A stretch of 56,161 bases of DNA from Acidithiobacillus sp. (GTDB lineage Bacteria > Pseudomonadota > Gammaproteobacteria > Acidithiobacillales > Acidithiobacillaceae). The notes under the pieces are model-generated. The model did no database searches. It was not told the origin of the DNA and saw nothing but the letters and a program-made list of their open reading frames with translations. Positions 33,484 through 42,854 of the stretch are shown piece after piece. The position numbers and the translations under genes are program-made. Position 1 is the stretch's first letter, and every line of letters starts with the position of its first letter. The DNA lies in the NCBI GenBank assembly GCA_028065135.1, contig JAPTWR010000200.1, positions 1 through 56,161 on the forward strand, in the 5' to 3' direction.

Positions 33484-35916
33484 TTGTTAGCTATCAAGAC
33501 ATACCGATCCATGGCACCATCGCTCGCAGACCTCTTGCACTACGCCTTTCTGGTAAACCCCGGCGTGATGCTGCTGAAAGAGGGCAGCCTGATGGCCGTC
33601 TGGCGCTATCACGGGCCAGACCCGGACTCGTCCGGGACCGGCGACCTTGCCGCCCTGGCGTCCACGATCAACAGCGCCCTGGCACGGGTAGGCAATGGCT
33701 GGCTGCTACATGCCGACGCCATCCGCAAGCCCGCCGTGGATTACCCGGCGGCGAACCGTATGGCTTTCCCTGACCGGACCAACAAGCTGATCGACAGCGA
33801 GCGCCGTAAACAATACCAGGAAGTCGGCCAGCATTACGAAAGCGCCTACTACCTGACGCTGACCTGGCTACCACCCAGCGACAATGCCGCCCGCGCCATG
33901 AATATGCTGATAGATGATCCCGTCAGAAAGGAAGCCAGAACCCTGGACCAGCATATAGAGACCTTTGAACGCCATATCGAGAATACCACCGGCGTCCTGG
34001 TCGGCAGACTGAAACTGGAGCGGTTGGAAGATGACGCGCTATTGACGTATATCCACAGCGCCATCACCGGCACCTATCACCCACTGGTGATGTGTCCAGG
34101 ATACACTTACCTCGATGCGGTGCTAGGCTACGCCGACCTGGTTGGCGGTCTCAAGCCCATGATCGGGGGTAAGCATACGCGCGTGATTACCACCTCCGGA
34201 TTCCCGGCCGCACATTATCCCGGCATTCTCAGCCTGTTGGACCGCTTGCCCCTCACTTTCCGGTGGAACAGCCGGTTCATTTTCATGGACCAAGCAGAGG
34301 CCGACAATCATTTAAAAATCTATTCGCGCAACTGGTTCCAAAAGCGGCATACGCTGATGGATTCCGTGACCCGCGCTTTTGGTGTACCGGCTTCTGATGC
34401 GAATCCCAATCGCCACGCTTTGCGGCAGACGGACGATGCAGAAGAAGCCATCTCTGAGAATAACGATGGTTCGGTGCGCTACGGATATTATACGGTCGCC
34501 GTCGTCGTTATGGAGGACAGCCCGGAAGTGGCGGACGAATCCGCCAAGATGATCAGCAACGCGCTCATGGAGCGCGGTTTCCCGGCGCGCATCGAGACCG
34601 TCAACGCCGTTGAGGCGTATCTCGGCAGTCTGCCAGGTCACGGCCACGAGAATATCCGGCGGCCGCTCATTCATACGCTGAGCTTGGCCGACCTGATGCC
34701 GACGACGGCCGTGTGGCCGGGCGCGGAGTATCACCCATGCCCCTTTTATCCACCGAAAAGCCCGCCGCTACTCATCGCGTCCGCAGCGGACACCACACCC
34801 ATGCGTCTGTCCCTGCATGTGGGCAGTAACGGCCATACGCTCATTGCCGGGCCGGTAGACGCGGGAAAGAGCACTCTGCTGAACCTGCTTATGTCCTCGC
34901 ACTTGCGCTATCCCGGCGCGGAGATCATCGGCTTCGACTATAAAAACTCTGCCTTTGCGCTTTGCGAAGCATCTGGCGGCACGTACTACGACATTCTGAC
35001 CCCTTCGCAAAATGTCGCGGAAGAGACGCCTTTCCTGGCTCCACTGCTGCATGTGGACGATGAGGGTGAACGGGCATGGGCGAAAGACTGGATCGAGGAT
35101 GTGCTTGTGCTCAATGGCTTGACGCCCACCCCGGCTCAGCGCAAGAAAATCCGCCAGGCATTGGAGAAAGTCGCTGCCGCCGACCCGGATATGCGTTCAT
35201 TGTCTGCCTTTTGCACCAATGTCCAGGACAACGCCATCAAGGAGGCTCTTACGTACTACCAGGAAGGGATCCTTGATGCTGAAAGCGACGCCATTCAGGA
35301 AAGCAACTTCACCCTCTTTGAAATGCGGCACCTGATGGAGCATGGACCAAAGCTGGTGATCCCGACCCTGCTGTATATGTTCCGGCGGATCACCCAGCGT
35401 CTGAAAGGGCAGCCCGTCATGATCCCGATGGATGAGGCGTGGTTCGTGCTGGCTCATGAAATGTTCTCCGAGAAACTGGCGGTCTGGCTCCGCACGATCC
35501 GCTCCATGAACGGGTATGTCGTACTGGCGACCCAGAGCCTTTCCGAAGTGGCCAACAGTTCCATATCCCACATCCTCCGCGAGACGTGCGCGACCAAGAT
35601 TTTGTTGCCCAACACCCACGCAACCGACACCCAGAGCATCCAGTTCTACAGAGATATGAACCTCTCCGATGAACAGATCGAAATGCTGTCCATGCTCCAG
35701 AAAAAACGGCACTACTTCTATACCTCGGATCTGGGGGAGCGGGTGCTGGATTTGACGCTTGGACCCGTGACTTTGGCGTTTGTCGGCGCGACCTCGATGG
35801 AGGACGTAAACCGGGTGAAAAGTCTCAAGGCCGAGTATGGCGGGGTATGGCCTGCCGTCTGGTTGAGGGAAAAAGGTTTGAATGACGCGGCGACGGAATG
35901 GGAGCGGATGCGATGA
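33484..35916 (+). CDS. trbE: TrbE/VirB4 secretion ATPase
   Basis: 810 residues with a TTG start (33484) close to a GGGGGA site. The N-terminal CagE/TrbE domain is followed by the ATPase core with Walker A GPVDAGKSTLLNLL, Walker B region PVMIPMDEAWFVL and the ATQSLSEV motif. It energises pilin extraction and substrate transport. The start of the next gene overlaps its stop (ATGA). Confidence 0.95.
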   Translation: MLAIKTYRSMAPSLADLLHYAFLVNPGVMLLKEGSLMAVWRYHGPDPDSSGTGDLAALASTINSALARVGNGWLLHADAIRKPAVDYPAANRMAFPDRTNKLIDSERRKQYQEVGQHYESAYYLTLTWLPPSDNAARAMNMLIDDPVRKEARTLDQHIETFERHIENTTGVLVGRLKLERLEDDALLTYIHSAITGTYHPLVMCPGYTYLDAVLGYADLVGGLKPMIGGKHTRVITTSGFPAAHYPGILSLLDRLPLTFRWNSRFIFMDQAEADNHLKIYSRNWFQKRHTLMDSVTRAFGVPASDANPNRHALRQTDDAEEAISENNDGSVRYGYYTVAVVVMEDSPEVADESAKMISNALMERGFPARIETVNAVEAYLGSLPGHGHENIRRPLIHTLSLADLMPTTAVWPGAEYHPCPFYPPKSPPLLIASAADTTPMRLSLHVGSNGHTLIAGPVDAGKSTLLNLLMSSHLRYPGAEIIGFDYKNSAFALCEASGGTYYDILTPSQNVAEETPFLAPLLHVDDEGERAWAKDWIEDVLVLNGLTPTPAQRKKIRQALEKVAAADPDMRSLSAFCTNVQDNAIKEALTYYQEGILDAESDAIQESNFTLFEMRHLMEHGPKLVIPTLLYMFRRITQRLKGQPVMIPMDEAWFVLAHEMFSEKLAVWLRTIRSMNGYVVLATQSLSEVANSSISHILRETCATKILLPNTHATDTQSIQFYRDMNLSDEQIEMLSMLQKKRHYFYTSDLGERVLDLTLGPVTLAFVGATSMEDVNRVKSLKAEYGGVWPAVWLREKGLNDAATEWERMR

Positions 35917-36404
35917 TCGTCTATTACACGCCGCCAGCGGTAACGTCCCCAGCTCCGATAACCGCGCCGACCGTGAATAACCTGCCAATGGAGATCCCCG
36001 CTGCACCCATTGTGCATGTACAGCAGGTGAACTCCGGTGGTCCTATGCCACTTGTGCAGCAGAAACCGCGTGCGCGGGTTCCCGTGACCCTTTCGGCTGA
36101 ACACGGCACCAGGAAGGGGCGGCCACCTCAGTCCTGGCTACAGTCGTCCAGCTTCCCGGCCGGGGTGTTGGCGTCCACTGACCGATGGCACCCGAACAAG
36201 TGGGTAGGCGGTGGCAAGGCCCCGCTCTATAAGGCGGTGAAAGCCATCACGGGATTGCCTGTGTCTTTGGGCGTGGGCGTAGCTGGGGCTACCCAGGTCC
36301 ACTGGCTGATGCAGTCCCGATTGACCAGCCTGTATGCCGTAGCCCGTCAAGCCGGGGTCATCATCGAGATCATGCCCCATACCGTCCGCATTGTGAGCGG
36401 CTAA
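35913..36404 (+). CDS. Unknown protein between trbE and trbJ
   Basis: 163 residues, start ATG overlapping the trbE stop. The first 65 residues are Pro-rich and look extended; the C-terminal 60 residues (LTSLYAVARQAGVIIEIMPH...) form a compact alpha/beta unit vaguely like TcpQ/PilL-type domains. No gene of this kind is in the standard trb order at this place, so it is a lineage-specific addition. Confidence 0.6.
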   Translation: MIVYYTPPAVTSPAPITAPTVNNLPMEIPAAPIVHVQQVNSGGPMPLVQQKPRARVPVTLSAEHGTRKGRPPQSWLQSSSFPAGVLASTDRWHPNKWVGGGKAPLYKAVKAITGLPVSLGVGVAGATQVHWLMQSRLTSLYAVARQAGVIIEIMPHTVRIVSG

Positions 36405-36415
36405 AGGAGGTCATT

Positions 36416-37138
36416 ATGAGGAAATTCGTGTTATTGGCTTTGCTCGTTACGCCTGGCTGTGCCATGGCCGGGACAGTAATGGGAAACGGTGGCTCCACTT
36501 TCGCGGAGCAGCTTGTTCAGGAAACCACGTCCATGATGCAGTATGCCCGCCAAGCCCAGCAGTTGCAGCAGCAGATTCAGATGGTGTCTGACCAGGCTAT
36601 GAATCTGGCGACCGTCCCGCAGAGTCTCTGGAGTACTGCGTTGCTGCCCATTCAGGACTTGGCGAATCTGGAGCAGCAGATGCAGGGATATTCCTACGGA
36701 CTGCAAAACACTATATCGCAGTTCTCGAACCAGTACCCCGGATGGAATAGCAGCGGATACAACTATAACGGCCAGCTCTCCACACTGGATAACTCCACGC
36801 TCCAGTCGATTCAGCAGGCGCTGCAAGTGGCCGGGCTGAATCCGAATGGTTACACGACTGCCCAGAATGCCATCAACAGCGCGACCGCCGCCGGGGCCAC
36901 CAGTACGGGCCGACTGCAAGTACTGCAAGCCGCCACTGCCATCGCTGGTACGGAAGCCAGCCAGGCCAATCAACTCCTGGCGGTGCAGCAGCAGTACAAC
37001 GCCGCATCGGAAAAATACATGGCGACCAATTTACAAGAAACCGCGAATAATCAGCAGGTGACGGAGCAGTTTTTTAGTCAGCCTACCGCACCGTTTACGG
37101 GCGGTGGTACAACCATCAGTCCGAATAATATACCGTAA
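36416..37138 (+). CDS. trbJ: TrbJ/VirB5-like protein
   Basis: 240 residues. Signal peptide (cleavage after AMA at about residue 19), then Gln-rich coiled-coil helices (QAQQLQQQIQMVSDQAMNL), as usual for TrbJ, a minor pilus-tip or periplasmic component. It has AAGGAGG seven bases before its ATG. The C-terminal tail PFTGGGTTISPNNIP is almost repeated at the end of the next gene. Confidence 0.85.
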   Translation: MRKFVLLALLVTPGCAMAGTVMGNGGSTFAEQLVQETTSMMQYARQAQQLQQQIQMVSDQAMNLATVPQSLWSTALLPIQDLANLEQQMQGYSYGLQNTISQFSNQYPGWNSSGYNYNGQLSTLDNSTLQSIQQALQVAGLNPNGYTTAQNAINSATAAGATSTGRLQVLQAATAIAGTEASQANQLLAVQQQYNAASEKYMATNLQETANNQQVTEQFFSQPTAPFTGGGTTISPNNIP

Positions 37139-37155
37139 ATGAAGAAGGGACGGCC

Positions 37156-37443
37156 ATGAATATGATAAGCAATGTTGTCCTTATTTTTTGTGTCGTTGGT
37201 TTGGCCGGTTGCTCTTCAAGCGATAACGGGCCAGGCGGAACGCATAAGGTAGCGTGGTATGAAAAACATAACGTATCACGGACAAAAGAAATTAAATGGT
37301 GCAATAATAATACACCGAGACAAACGCTTGCGGCATGTCAGAATGCTTATCAGGCAGAAAACACGCAAGCTACGAAGAAATTTTTTAAACCACAACATTT
37401 TACTGGCGGTGGCACGACCGTCAGTCCGAATGATATACCGTAG
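37156..37443 (+). CDS. EexN-like entry-exclusion lipoprotein
   Basis: 95 residues. The signal peptide ends in a lipobox (LAGC) with Cys at about residue 15. The mature part has VAWYEKHNVSR, KWCNNN and a later Cys in AACQNAYQAE, the spacing of EexN-family lipoproteins that block redundant entry of the same plasmid (TrbK position in IncP). The end, FTGGGTTVSPNDIP, is almost the same as the TrbJ tail. More AT-rich than its neighbours. Confidence 0.7.
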   Translation: MNMISNVVLIFCVVGLAGCSSSDNGPGGTHKVAWYEKHNVSRTKEIKWCNNNTPRQTLAACQNAYQAENTQATKKFFKPQHFTGGGTTVSPNDIP

Positions 37444-37453
37444 GATGTCAGCT

Positions 37454-38857
37454 ATGGACAAGAAGCGTTTATGCCTTATTGCCGTTATGATGATTGTGGC
37501 GCTATCTGTCCCAGATGTTGCTATTGCAAAAGCCATTTCAACTGGGCTTTTGGCACCATACCAAGCGCAAGAGCAGCAATGGTTCAGTGTTGCACAACCG
37601 CTTGCTAGAAATCTCTGGCTTTCACTGTTTATGGTTGAAATCTTTTGGTTCGGCGCAAAACGTGTGTTATTCAAGGTGGATATTCATAGCCTTATACCTG
37701 CACTGGTAAAGACAATAATTTTCGCGGCTATTGGTTTGGCCTTTATCGAAAATGGGGCGACGTGGTTTCACGATATAGTCGCATCCTTAGCTGAAGTTGG
37801 TTCTAGGGCGGCGCACATACCAACCATTACACCAGGGACAATACTAGCTGATGGGATGAATGTGGCAGCCGCGCTTGTCAATGGCATGGGTAAGATCGGT
37901 GCGACTATGGCATCGAAGAGCATTCTTGGCGACCTCGTAGGAAATCCCGGAGTGATGATTTTAGGCGGCATATTCGGAATATTGGTCATCCTGGCATTTA
38001 TTGTTGTGACAGCAGAATTTATCGTGATTCAGGTCATGGGCTATATTCTTTTTGGCGTCGGCATCATTATGCTTGGGTTCTCCGCGTTTCGTCCCGTGGC
38101 GTCATTTGGCGAAAAATACTTTTCTGCCGCAATATCCGTCGGTGTTCGCATGATGATTTTGTATGTGGTCGTTGGTATCGGGATGGGCATCGCGCAGTCC
38201 TGGCCCGCTGAGATAACCGCCAGTCCCACGTTCGACACCGCGCTTCTGGTTCTCGGTCAAGCGGCTATCTTCGGGTATCTCGCCGTCAAAATCCCTAGCC
38301 TGGCGGCAAGTCTTTTGCAAGGTTCACTCAACACCGGTGGCGGCGAAATGCTGGCTACTGCCGTAGGGGCCGGAATGGCCTTGGCGGGCGGCGCGGCCGT
38401 CGCTGGCGAAACGGTCAGAGGCGCGGCTAATCCCGTGATTGCTGCAGCCCGCGCTGGTGAAGCAATGGGGGAAACTGGCGGTACGTTCATGGGCACCGCC
38501 GCCCGTGCGCCTGGCGCAGGCGGACCCCCGCAGAGCAAGATGCCCACCGGCTCAGGCTTTGGCGCGTCCTCACCCAATATGGGGAGTGCCGCTACGCCAT
38601 CCTCTGGCGCTGGACCTAAGCCATCTTCTGGCGGCGCGGGAGGCGGCAGCCCGATGCCACCACCTGGGAATCCCAACAACATTCAACCAAAATTCGCCGA
38701 CAGCGGCCACCAAAATGACAAACGAAACCGGCCAGGCAGTCGCGGCGCGGAGGCCATCACCGCCCTGCACCATGCTACCTCTGGCGTCAACTCGGCAGTG
38801 GATAAAACGCCTACACAAGGCATATCGCCGAAGTTCGACGCACTACGTGATGAGTGA
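37454..38857 (+). CDS. trbL: TrbL/VirB6 polytopic channel protein
   Basis: About 467 residues from ATG 37454 (AGGA eight bases upstream; ATG 37445 also possible). Signal sequence, then six or more membrane helices to about residue 300, then a long Gly/Ala/Pro/Ser-rich tail (about 330-467) that is probably cytoplasmic or periplasmic and flexible. This is typical of TrbL. A longer frame starting at 37259 overlaps the lipoprotein gene and is not used. Confidence 0.88.
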   Translation: MDKKRLCLIAVMMIVALSVPDVAIAKAISTGLLAPYQAQEQQWFSVAQPLARNLWLSLFMVEIFWFGAKRVLFKVDIHSLIPALVKTIIFAAIGLAFIENGATWFHDIVASLAEVGSRAAHIPTITPGTILADGMNVAAALVNGMGKIGATMASKSILGDLVGNPGVMILGGIFGILVILAFIVVTAEFIVIQVMGYILFGVGIIMLGFSAFRPVASFGEKYFSAAISVGVRMMILYVVVGIGMGIAQSWPAEITASPTFDTALLVLGQAAIFGYLAVKIPSLAASLLQGSLNTGGGEMLATAVGAGMALAGGAAVAGETVRGAANPVIAAARAGEAMGETGGTFMGTAARAPGAGGPPQSKMPTGSGFGASSPNMGSAATPSSGAGPKPSSGGAGGGSPMPPPGNPNNIQPKFADSGHQNDKRNRPGSRGAEAITALHHATSGVNSAVDKTPTQGISPKFDALRDE

Positions 38858-38868
38858 GGACACAGCTC

Positions 38869-39147
38869 ATGTCTGATTTCAAGGAAACGCAGGGTTTGCT
38901 CTTAGCAATGTGGCATGAACTGCAAGCCTTCAAGCGTGAGCAGCCGCGCGAGTATCTGTTGACCAAGCGCCTGAATCTCTACGTGGTGCTGCCGTTGATC
39001 GTGGCCGATTTATTTATCCTTCATGTGCTGGGCTATGGCTGGTTAGGTATGACCGCCGCCATTGTTTTTGCTATAGCCGTATCGGCTATAGCCATCCCGG
39101 TGTTTTTCCGAATTTTTCCGTGTGATCCAGGAGCCGACCAAAAATGA
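38869..39147 (+). CDS. Small membrane protein between trbL and trbF
   Basis: 92 residues from ATG 38869 with GAGTGAGGA upstream. Two adjacent membrane helices (about 42-60 and 65-83), N-terminus charged. Stop and the trbF start overlap by 4 bases. Not part of the standard trb set as far as I can tell. Confidence 0.65.
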   Translation: MSDFKETQGLLLAMWHELQAFKREQPREYLLTKRLNLYVVLPLIVADLFILHVLGYGWLGMTAAIVFAIAVSAIAIPVFFRIFPCDPGADQK

Positions 39148-39833
39148 GCCTATTTAATCGCAATCGCCCCGCAAAAGATGCAGCACCGCCGGATATGGCG
39201 ATGAATCCTTATCTAGCCGCCCGGCGGGAATGGGTGGAGCGGTACGGCGATTATGTCAATATCGCCAAAATCGCCAGCGTAGTCGCAATAGTTGCCGTTA
39301 TTGGGTATATCCCGCTTGTTTACGGCCTGGTCCACGAAGCCGACCGGACCCATACCATCACACGCATTATCACGGTCAACAAACTCGGCCAGGCGCGCTT
39401 GGCCGAGCCAGTGGCGGTATCCGGCATACCTGGTTATGTCGTGCGCCATCAAATCGCTAACTGGATTGTGCTCACGCATGAGGTCATTAGTGACCCCATC
39501 GCGCAGAAAAAACTGGTGGATGAGGCGACCGGCATGGTCACGCAAAGCGCGCTGGGGCCACTCAACAAATGGTGGAAGCCACGTAATCCCATGCGCAAAC
39601 TCCGCACGGAATCGGTGGATGTGGACGTAACGAGTGCCGTGCCCCTATCGCCGCACAGCTACCAGGTCCAGTGGACGCAAACGACCTACACACTGACCGG
39701 CCGAATCGACAAGGTATCCCACTGGCAGGGCATCATCGGCTATACGGTGATCCCCCCCGTCACGGGATCCGAACAGCTTAATAACCCGCTGGGAATCTAT
39801 GTCACGCACTTCGCCTGGAATCGGATTTTATAG
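39144..39833 (+). CDS. trbF: TrbF/VirB8-like protein
   Basis: 229 residues. Short cytoplasmic N-terminus, one membrane helix (about 47-68), periplasmic VirB8-type domain with WTQTTYTLTGRI and the PLGIYVTHFAWNRIL end. It is an assembly factor of the secretion channel. The N-terminal motif NPYLAARREWVERYGDYV is characteristic of TrbF. Confidence 0.9.
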   Translation: MSLFNRNRPAKDAAPPDMAMNPYLAARREWVERYGDYVNIAKIASVVAIVAVIGYIPLVYGLVHEADRTHTITRIITVNKLGQARLAEPVAVSGIPGYVVRHQIANWIVLTHEVISDPIAQKKLVDEATGMVTQSALGPLNKWWKPRNPMRKLRTESVDVDVTSAVPLSPHSYQVQWTQTTYTLTGRIDKVSHWQGIIGYTVIPPVTGSEQLNNPLGIYVTHFAWNRIL

Positions 39834-39843
39834 GAGCCGACCG

Positions 39844-40734
39844 ATGAAAAAAAACACTGCAATTATCGCCGCCGTCGCTTTGGCTCTGCCCCTGTCCGCA
39901 TGGGCGGAAACCAGTGCGCAAATTTATCAGAAGGCCCTCAAGGAGGGCGCTGTCATCCAGGCCAACAACCAGCGGCAGGCCGTGGAGCGCGTTGTCAGGA
40001 TGTATAGCCGCGATAACGACGCGGCATACAAGCCCATTGTCCTGCCGTCCGGTACGGTGCTTTATCCCTACGGGAATGTCTGGCCGACCGTGCTCTGCGC
40101 CCCTCTGCACGCTTGCGTCATCCAGTTGGGGCGTGGCCAAAAGATAAAAAACGTCTCCATTGGTAATGTGCCAGGCTGGCAGAGCAGTCCGGCCATGACG
40201 AATGACCGGGAAGAAATTGTCGTCAAGCCGGTCGGATACGGCCCGGAGTACAACACCAATATGGTCGTCACTACGCAAGACAAGACCTATTACATCAACC
40301 TGGTCAGCGACAAGAGTGCCTATATCCCGATGATCGGCTTTTACTACCCTGCGGAAATGGTGCAGAACTGGGCGCAAAAATATCACACGATGGCGCAGAA
40401 TCAGGCAAAAGCCAAGGCACTGACCGTTGGTACATTGCCCAGCCTTTCCGTAAGGAATCTTGACTTTAACTGGCATTGGCGTGGCAATGGAACCAAACCG
40501 TTACGGGTGTTCTCGGCCGAGAATCACACCTATATCCAGATTCCCAAGGTAGATAATGCGCCGGTGATGTTCTCGCACTATGACGGCAAGGACATACTGA
40601 TAAACTATCAGTACAAGTCCCCGTATTACATTGTGGATGCCGTACCGCAGGAGCTGGTACTGGTGTCTGGTGTCGGTGATCATCAAAAACGGGAGGTCAT
40701 CCAGCAAGGCCCCGCGCGCACGAGCTGGTGGTAA
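39844..40734 (+). CDS. trbG: TrbG/VirB9-like protein
   Basis: 296 residues from ATG 39844 (GGAG eight bases upstream), with signal peptide cut after AWA (about 20). It contains the VirB9/CagX C-terminal domain (DFNWHWRGNG, PLRVFSAENHTYIQIP and NYQYKSPYYIVDAVPQELVL). It forms the outer-membrane core complex with TrbI. Confidence 0.9.
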   Translation: MKKNTAIIAAVALALPLSAWAETSAQIYQKALKEGAVIQANNQRQAVERVVRMYSRDNDAAYKPIVLPSGTVLYPYGNVWPTVLCAPLHACVIQLGRGQKIKNVSIGNVPGWQSSPAMTNDREEIVVKPVGYGPEYNTNMVVTTQDKTYYINLVSDKSAYIPMIGFYYPAEMVQNWAQKYHTMAQNQAKAKALTVGTLPSLSVRNLDFNWHWRGNGTKPLRVFSAENHTYIQIPKVDNAPVMFSHYDGKDILINYQYKSPYYIVDAVPQELVLVSGVGDHQKREVIQQGPARTSWW

Positions 40735-40746
40735 GGAGGGAGCGAC

Positions 40747-41919
40747 ATGAGCACCATAGACCCCATCAATCCGCCGCCGCCCCAACCGGCCCGCCTCAGT
40801 AACAAGATCATCTACATCATTGTTAGCGGCCTGATCGTTGTAGGCGTGATAGCCTACCTGATGTTTTCGGATGTTCGTTCGACGACGACCAAGCCCGCCG
40901 CATCTGCCAGTCAGACACCGGCATCACCGAATAGCGATAGCTGGATTAACCAGAAGATCCCGCCAATTCCGGCATCCACAACAACCGGTCCAGCACGTGG
41001 TTTGTCGAACGCGGCCCAGACAGCAGGAGGAGCGCAAGGCAATCTGCCACCTGCATCCGGGCAGGCTCACTCCGGCACCGCACAAAATGCGGCGCAAAAA
41101 GCGGCCGAAAAACAGGCATCATTGACCGCAATGGAAAAGGCGAACCTCAACGCTCCAGGGTTTACTACAACCACACAAGCGGCTCCGGCGGTAGCCCCCG
41201 CGCCGCTGCAAGTCGCCGCACATCGGCCCAAGCCGCAAGGGGCCATTCCGGCCGCCAGCGGCCCGCAAGGCAAGTTCCTGGCCGCAGCCGCCGCCAAGCA
41301 GTCGGACTATCTTGACGCCCAGGTCGAAAAACCGCTCTCGCCCTACGAGCTGCAAGCCGGTACGGTCATACCGGCAACGCTGATCACGGGCATCAAGAGT
41401 GGCATATCGGGTCAGGTCACAGCGATGGTGCGCCAACCAGTCTATGGATCCATCAATGGCCGATATGTCCTGGTGCCCGCCGGGACGAAAATCATCGGCG
41501 TGTATGACAACAACGTGCTCATGGGCCAAAAGCGGGTGCTAGTCGCCTGGACGCGCCTGATTTTTCCAAACGGTTCGTTTATCAATATTGGCGGGATGCC
41601 AGGCGCGGGCCTCCGGGGCTACGCAGGTTTGCATGACCTTGTGAACGATCACTATTGGACGATTTTCAAGGATGCGTTCCTGCTGTCCATGGTGAACGTC
41701 GGCATTGCCTTGTCGCAGCCGCAGCAGAGCATTTTGAGCACGCAAAGCTATGGCTCAACGGCCGCGCAGGCGCTTGCTTCCGAGGTCGGACAGGTCTCTA
41801 CCCAATTCCTGACACAGGCGATGAATATAGCGCCCACATTGACCATCCGACCAGGCTTTCTGATGAATGTGATGGTCACAAAGGATATTGTTTTCCCCGG
41901 CCCTTATGGGCGTTCATAA
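40747..41919 (+). CDS. trbI: TrbI/VirB10-like protein
   Basis: 390 residues. Short cytoplasmic N-terminus, one membrane helix (about 20-40), a Pro/Ala/Gln-rich linker to about residue 190 and the conserved VirB10 domain (LQAGTVIPATLITGIKSGI ... GRYVLVPAGTKIIGVYD ... NVMVTKDIVFP). It spans both membranes in the core complex. AAGGAGG precedes the ATG. Confidence 0.93.
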   Translation: MSTIDPINPPPPQPARLSNKIIYIIVSGLIVVGVIAYLMFSDVRSTTTKPAASASQTPASPNSDSWINQKIPPIPASTTTGPARGLSNAAQTAGGAQGNLPPASGQAHSGTAQNAAQKAAEKQASLTAMEKANLNAPGFTTTTQAAPAVAPAPLQVAAHRPKPQGAIPAASGPQGKFLAAAAAKQSDYLDAQVEKPLSPYELQAGTVIPATLITGIKSGISGQVTAMVRQPVYGSINGRYVLVPAGTKIIGVYDNNVLMGQKRVLVAWTRLIFPNGSFINIGGMPGAGLRGYAGLHDLVNDHYWTIFKDAFLLSMVNVGIALSQPQQSILSTQSYGSTAAQALASEVGQVSTQFLTQAMNIAPTLTIRPGFLMNVMVTKDIVFPGPYGRS

Positions 41920-41954
41920 CCAACGTGTTATGCACAGCATGAACGGTAGCTAGA

Positions 41955-42854
41955 ATGCTTTACATCGAACCAACCGCCGGTGTCGCGCCCATCGTCCAGG
42001 TCATTGACCAGGCGCGGCACACGGTGGACCTCAACGTCTACTATCTGAGCAGCAGACCCATACTGGACGCCTTGCGCGCGGCTCATGCGCGGGGCGTTGT
42101 GGTGCGTGTCATCCTCGATGGCCGACCGTGGCATATATCGCCTCAAAAGGTACAGCAGGAGGCCCGCGCAGTTGTCGAAACAGGCGCTAAATTGCATTGG
42201 GCACCCGGACGATTTGAGGCTGGTCCGGGGCGGTTTGTCTATGACCACGCCAAGTACGTACTGACCGGGACTACCGCTGAAATCGGTACGGCCAACTTTG
42301 CCTATAGCGATTTTCATTTTAACAGGGATTATCTGGACATAACGGATAATCCCAACATCGTCCGCGCCGCGCGCGACGTGTTCATGGCCGACTGGACGAA
42401 CCAGCGGGCGGGCAACTGGCCGCACCGGATTCTGGTCTTGTCGCCAGGCAGTACCCATAAAATCGTCTCTGTTATCGACCAGCCGGGTAATGTGGAGATC
42501 GAGACAGAGGAAATGGGCGACGACAGGACGGTGCTTGCGGCGCTGGCCCGCAAGGGCAATCAGGCTTGGGTGATTCTGCCCGCCAGCATCAGCGCCGCCG
42601 ACAAACGCAATGTGTCATGGCTGGCCGCGCATGGCGTCCATGTACGACTGATGCCAGTGCATCCGACCTATTTGCACAGCAAACTGATCTGTACGGCAAA
42701 TAAGGCTTTCATAGGATCTGAAAACTTCAGTTACTCCAGCCTTGGTGTTAGTGGCAATCGTGAGGTTGGCGTGATGCTGCATAAGGCCTCAGAGATTCAC
42801 AGGTTGCAGGCCCAATTCCGGCACGATTGGAGCCGGGCGAGGCCGTTGGCATGA
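41955..42854 (+). CDS. Phospholipase D-like protein with altered HKD motifs
   Basis: 299 residues, two PLD repeats. Motif regions are HAKYVLTGTTAEIGTANF and HSKLICTANKAFIGSENF: His and Lys and the G-[ST]-x-N parts are conserved, while the usual Asp (HxKx4D) is Gly in the first and Ala in the second. No signal peptide. PLD-type nucleases are common cargo of conjugative plasmids. Last gene in line with the trb operon; distance to trbI 35 bp. Start ATG at 41955; activity uncertain. Confidence 0.78.
   Translation: MLYIEPTAGVAPIVQVIDQARHTVDLNVYYLSSRPILDALRAAHARGVVVRVILDGRPWHISPQKVQQEARAVVETGAKLHWAPGRFEAGPGRFVYDHAKYVLTGTTAEIGTANFAYSDFHFNRDYLDITDNPNIVRAARDVFMADWTNQRAGNWPHRILVLSPGSTHKIVSVIDQPGNVEIETEEMGDDRTVLAALARKGNQAWVILPASISAADKRNVSWLAAHGVHVRLMPVHPTYLHSKLICTANKAFIGSENFSYSSLGVSGNREVGVMLHKASEIHRLQAQFRHDWSRARPLA

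Noticed and set aside
35197..36006. 269-codon minus-strand frame over the end of trbE
   Set aside because: Antisense to the conserved VirB4 ATPase core; no recognisable domain.
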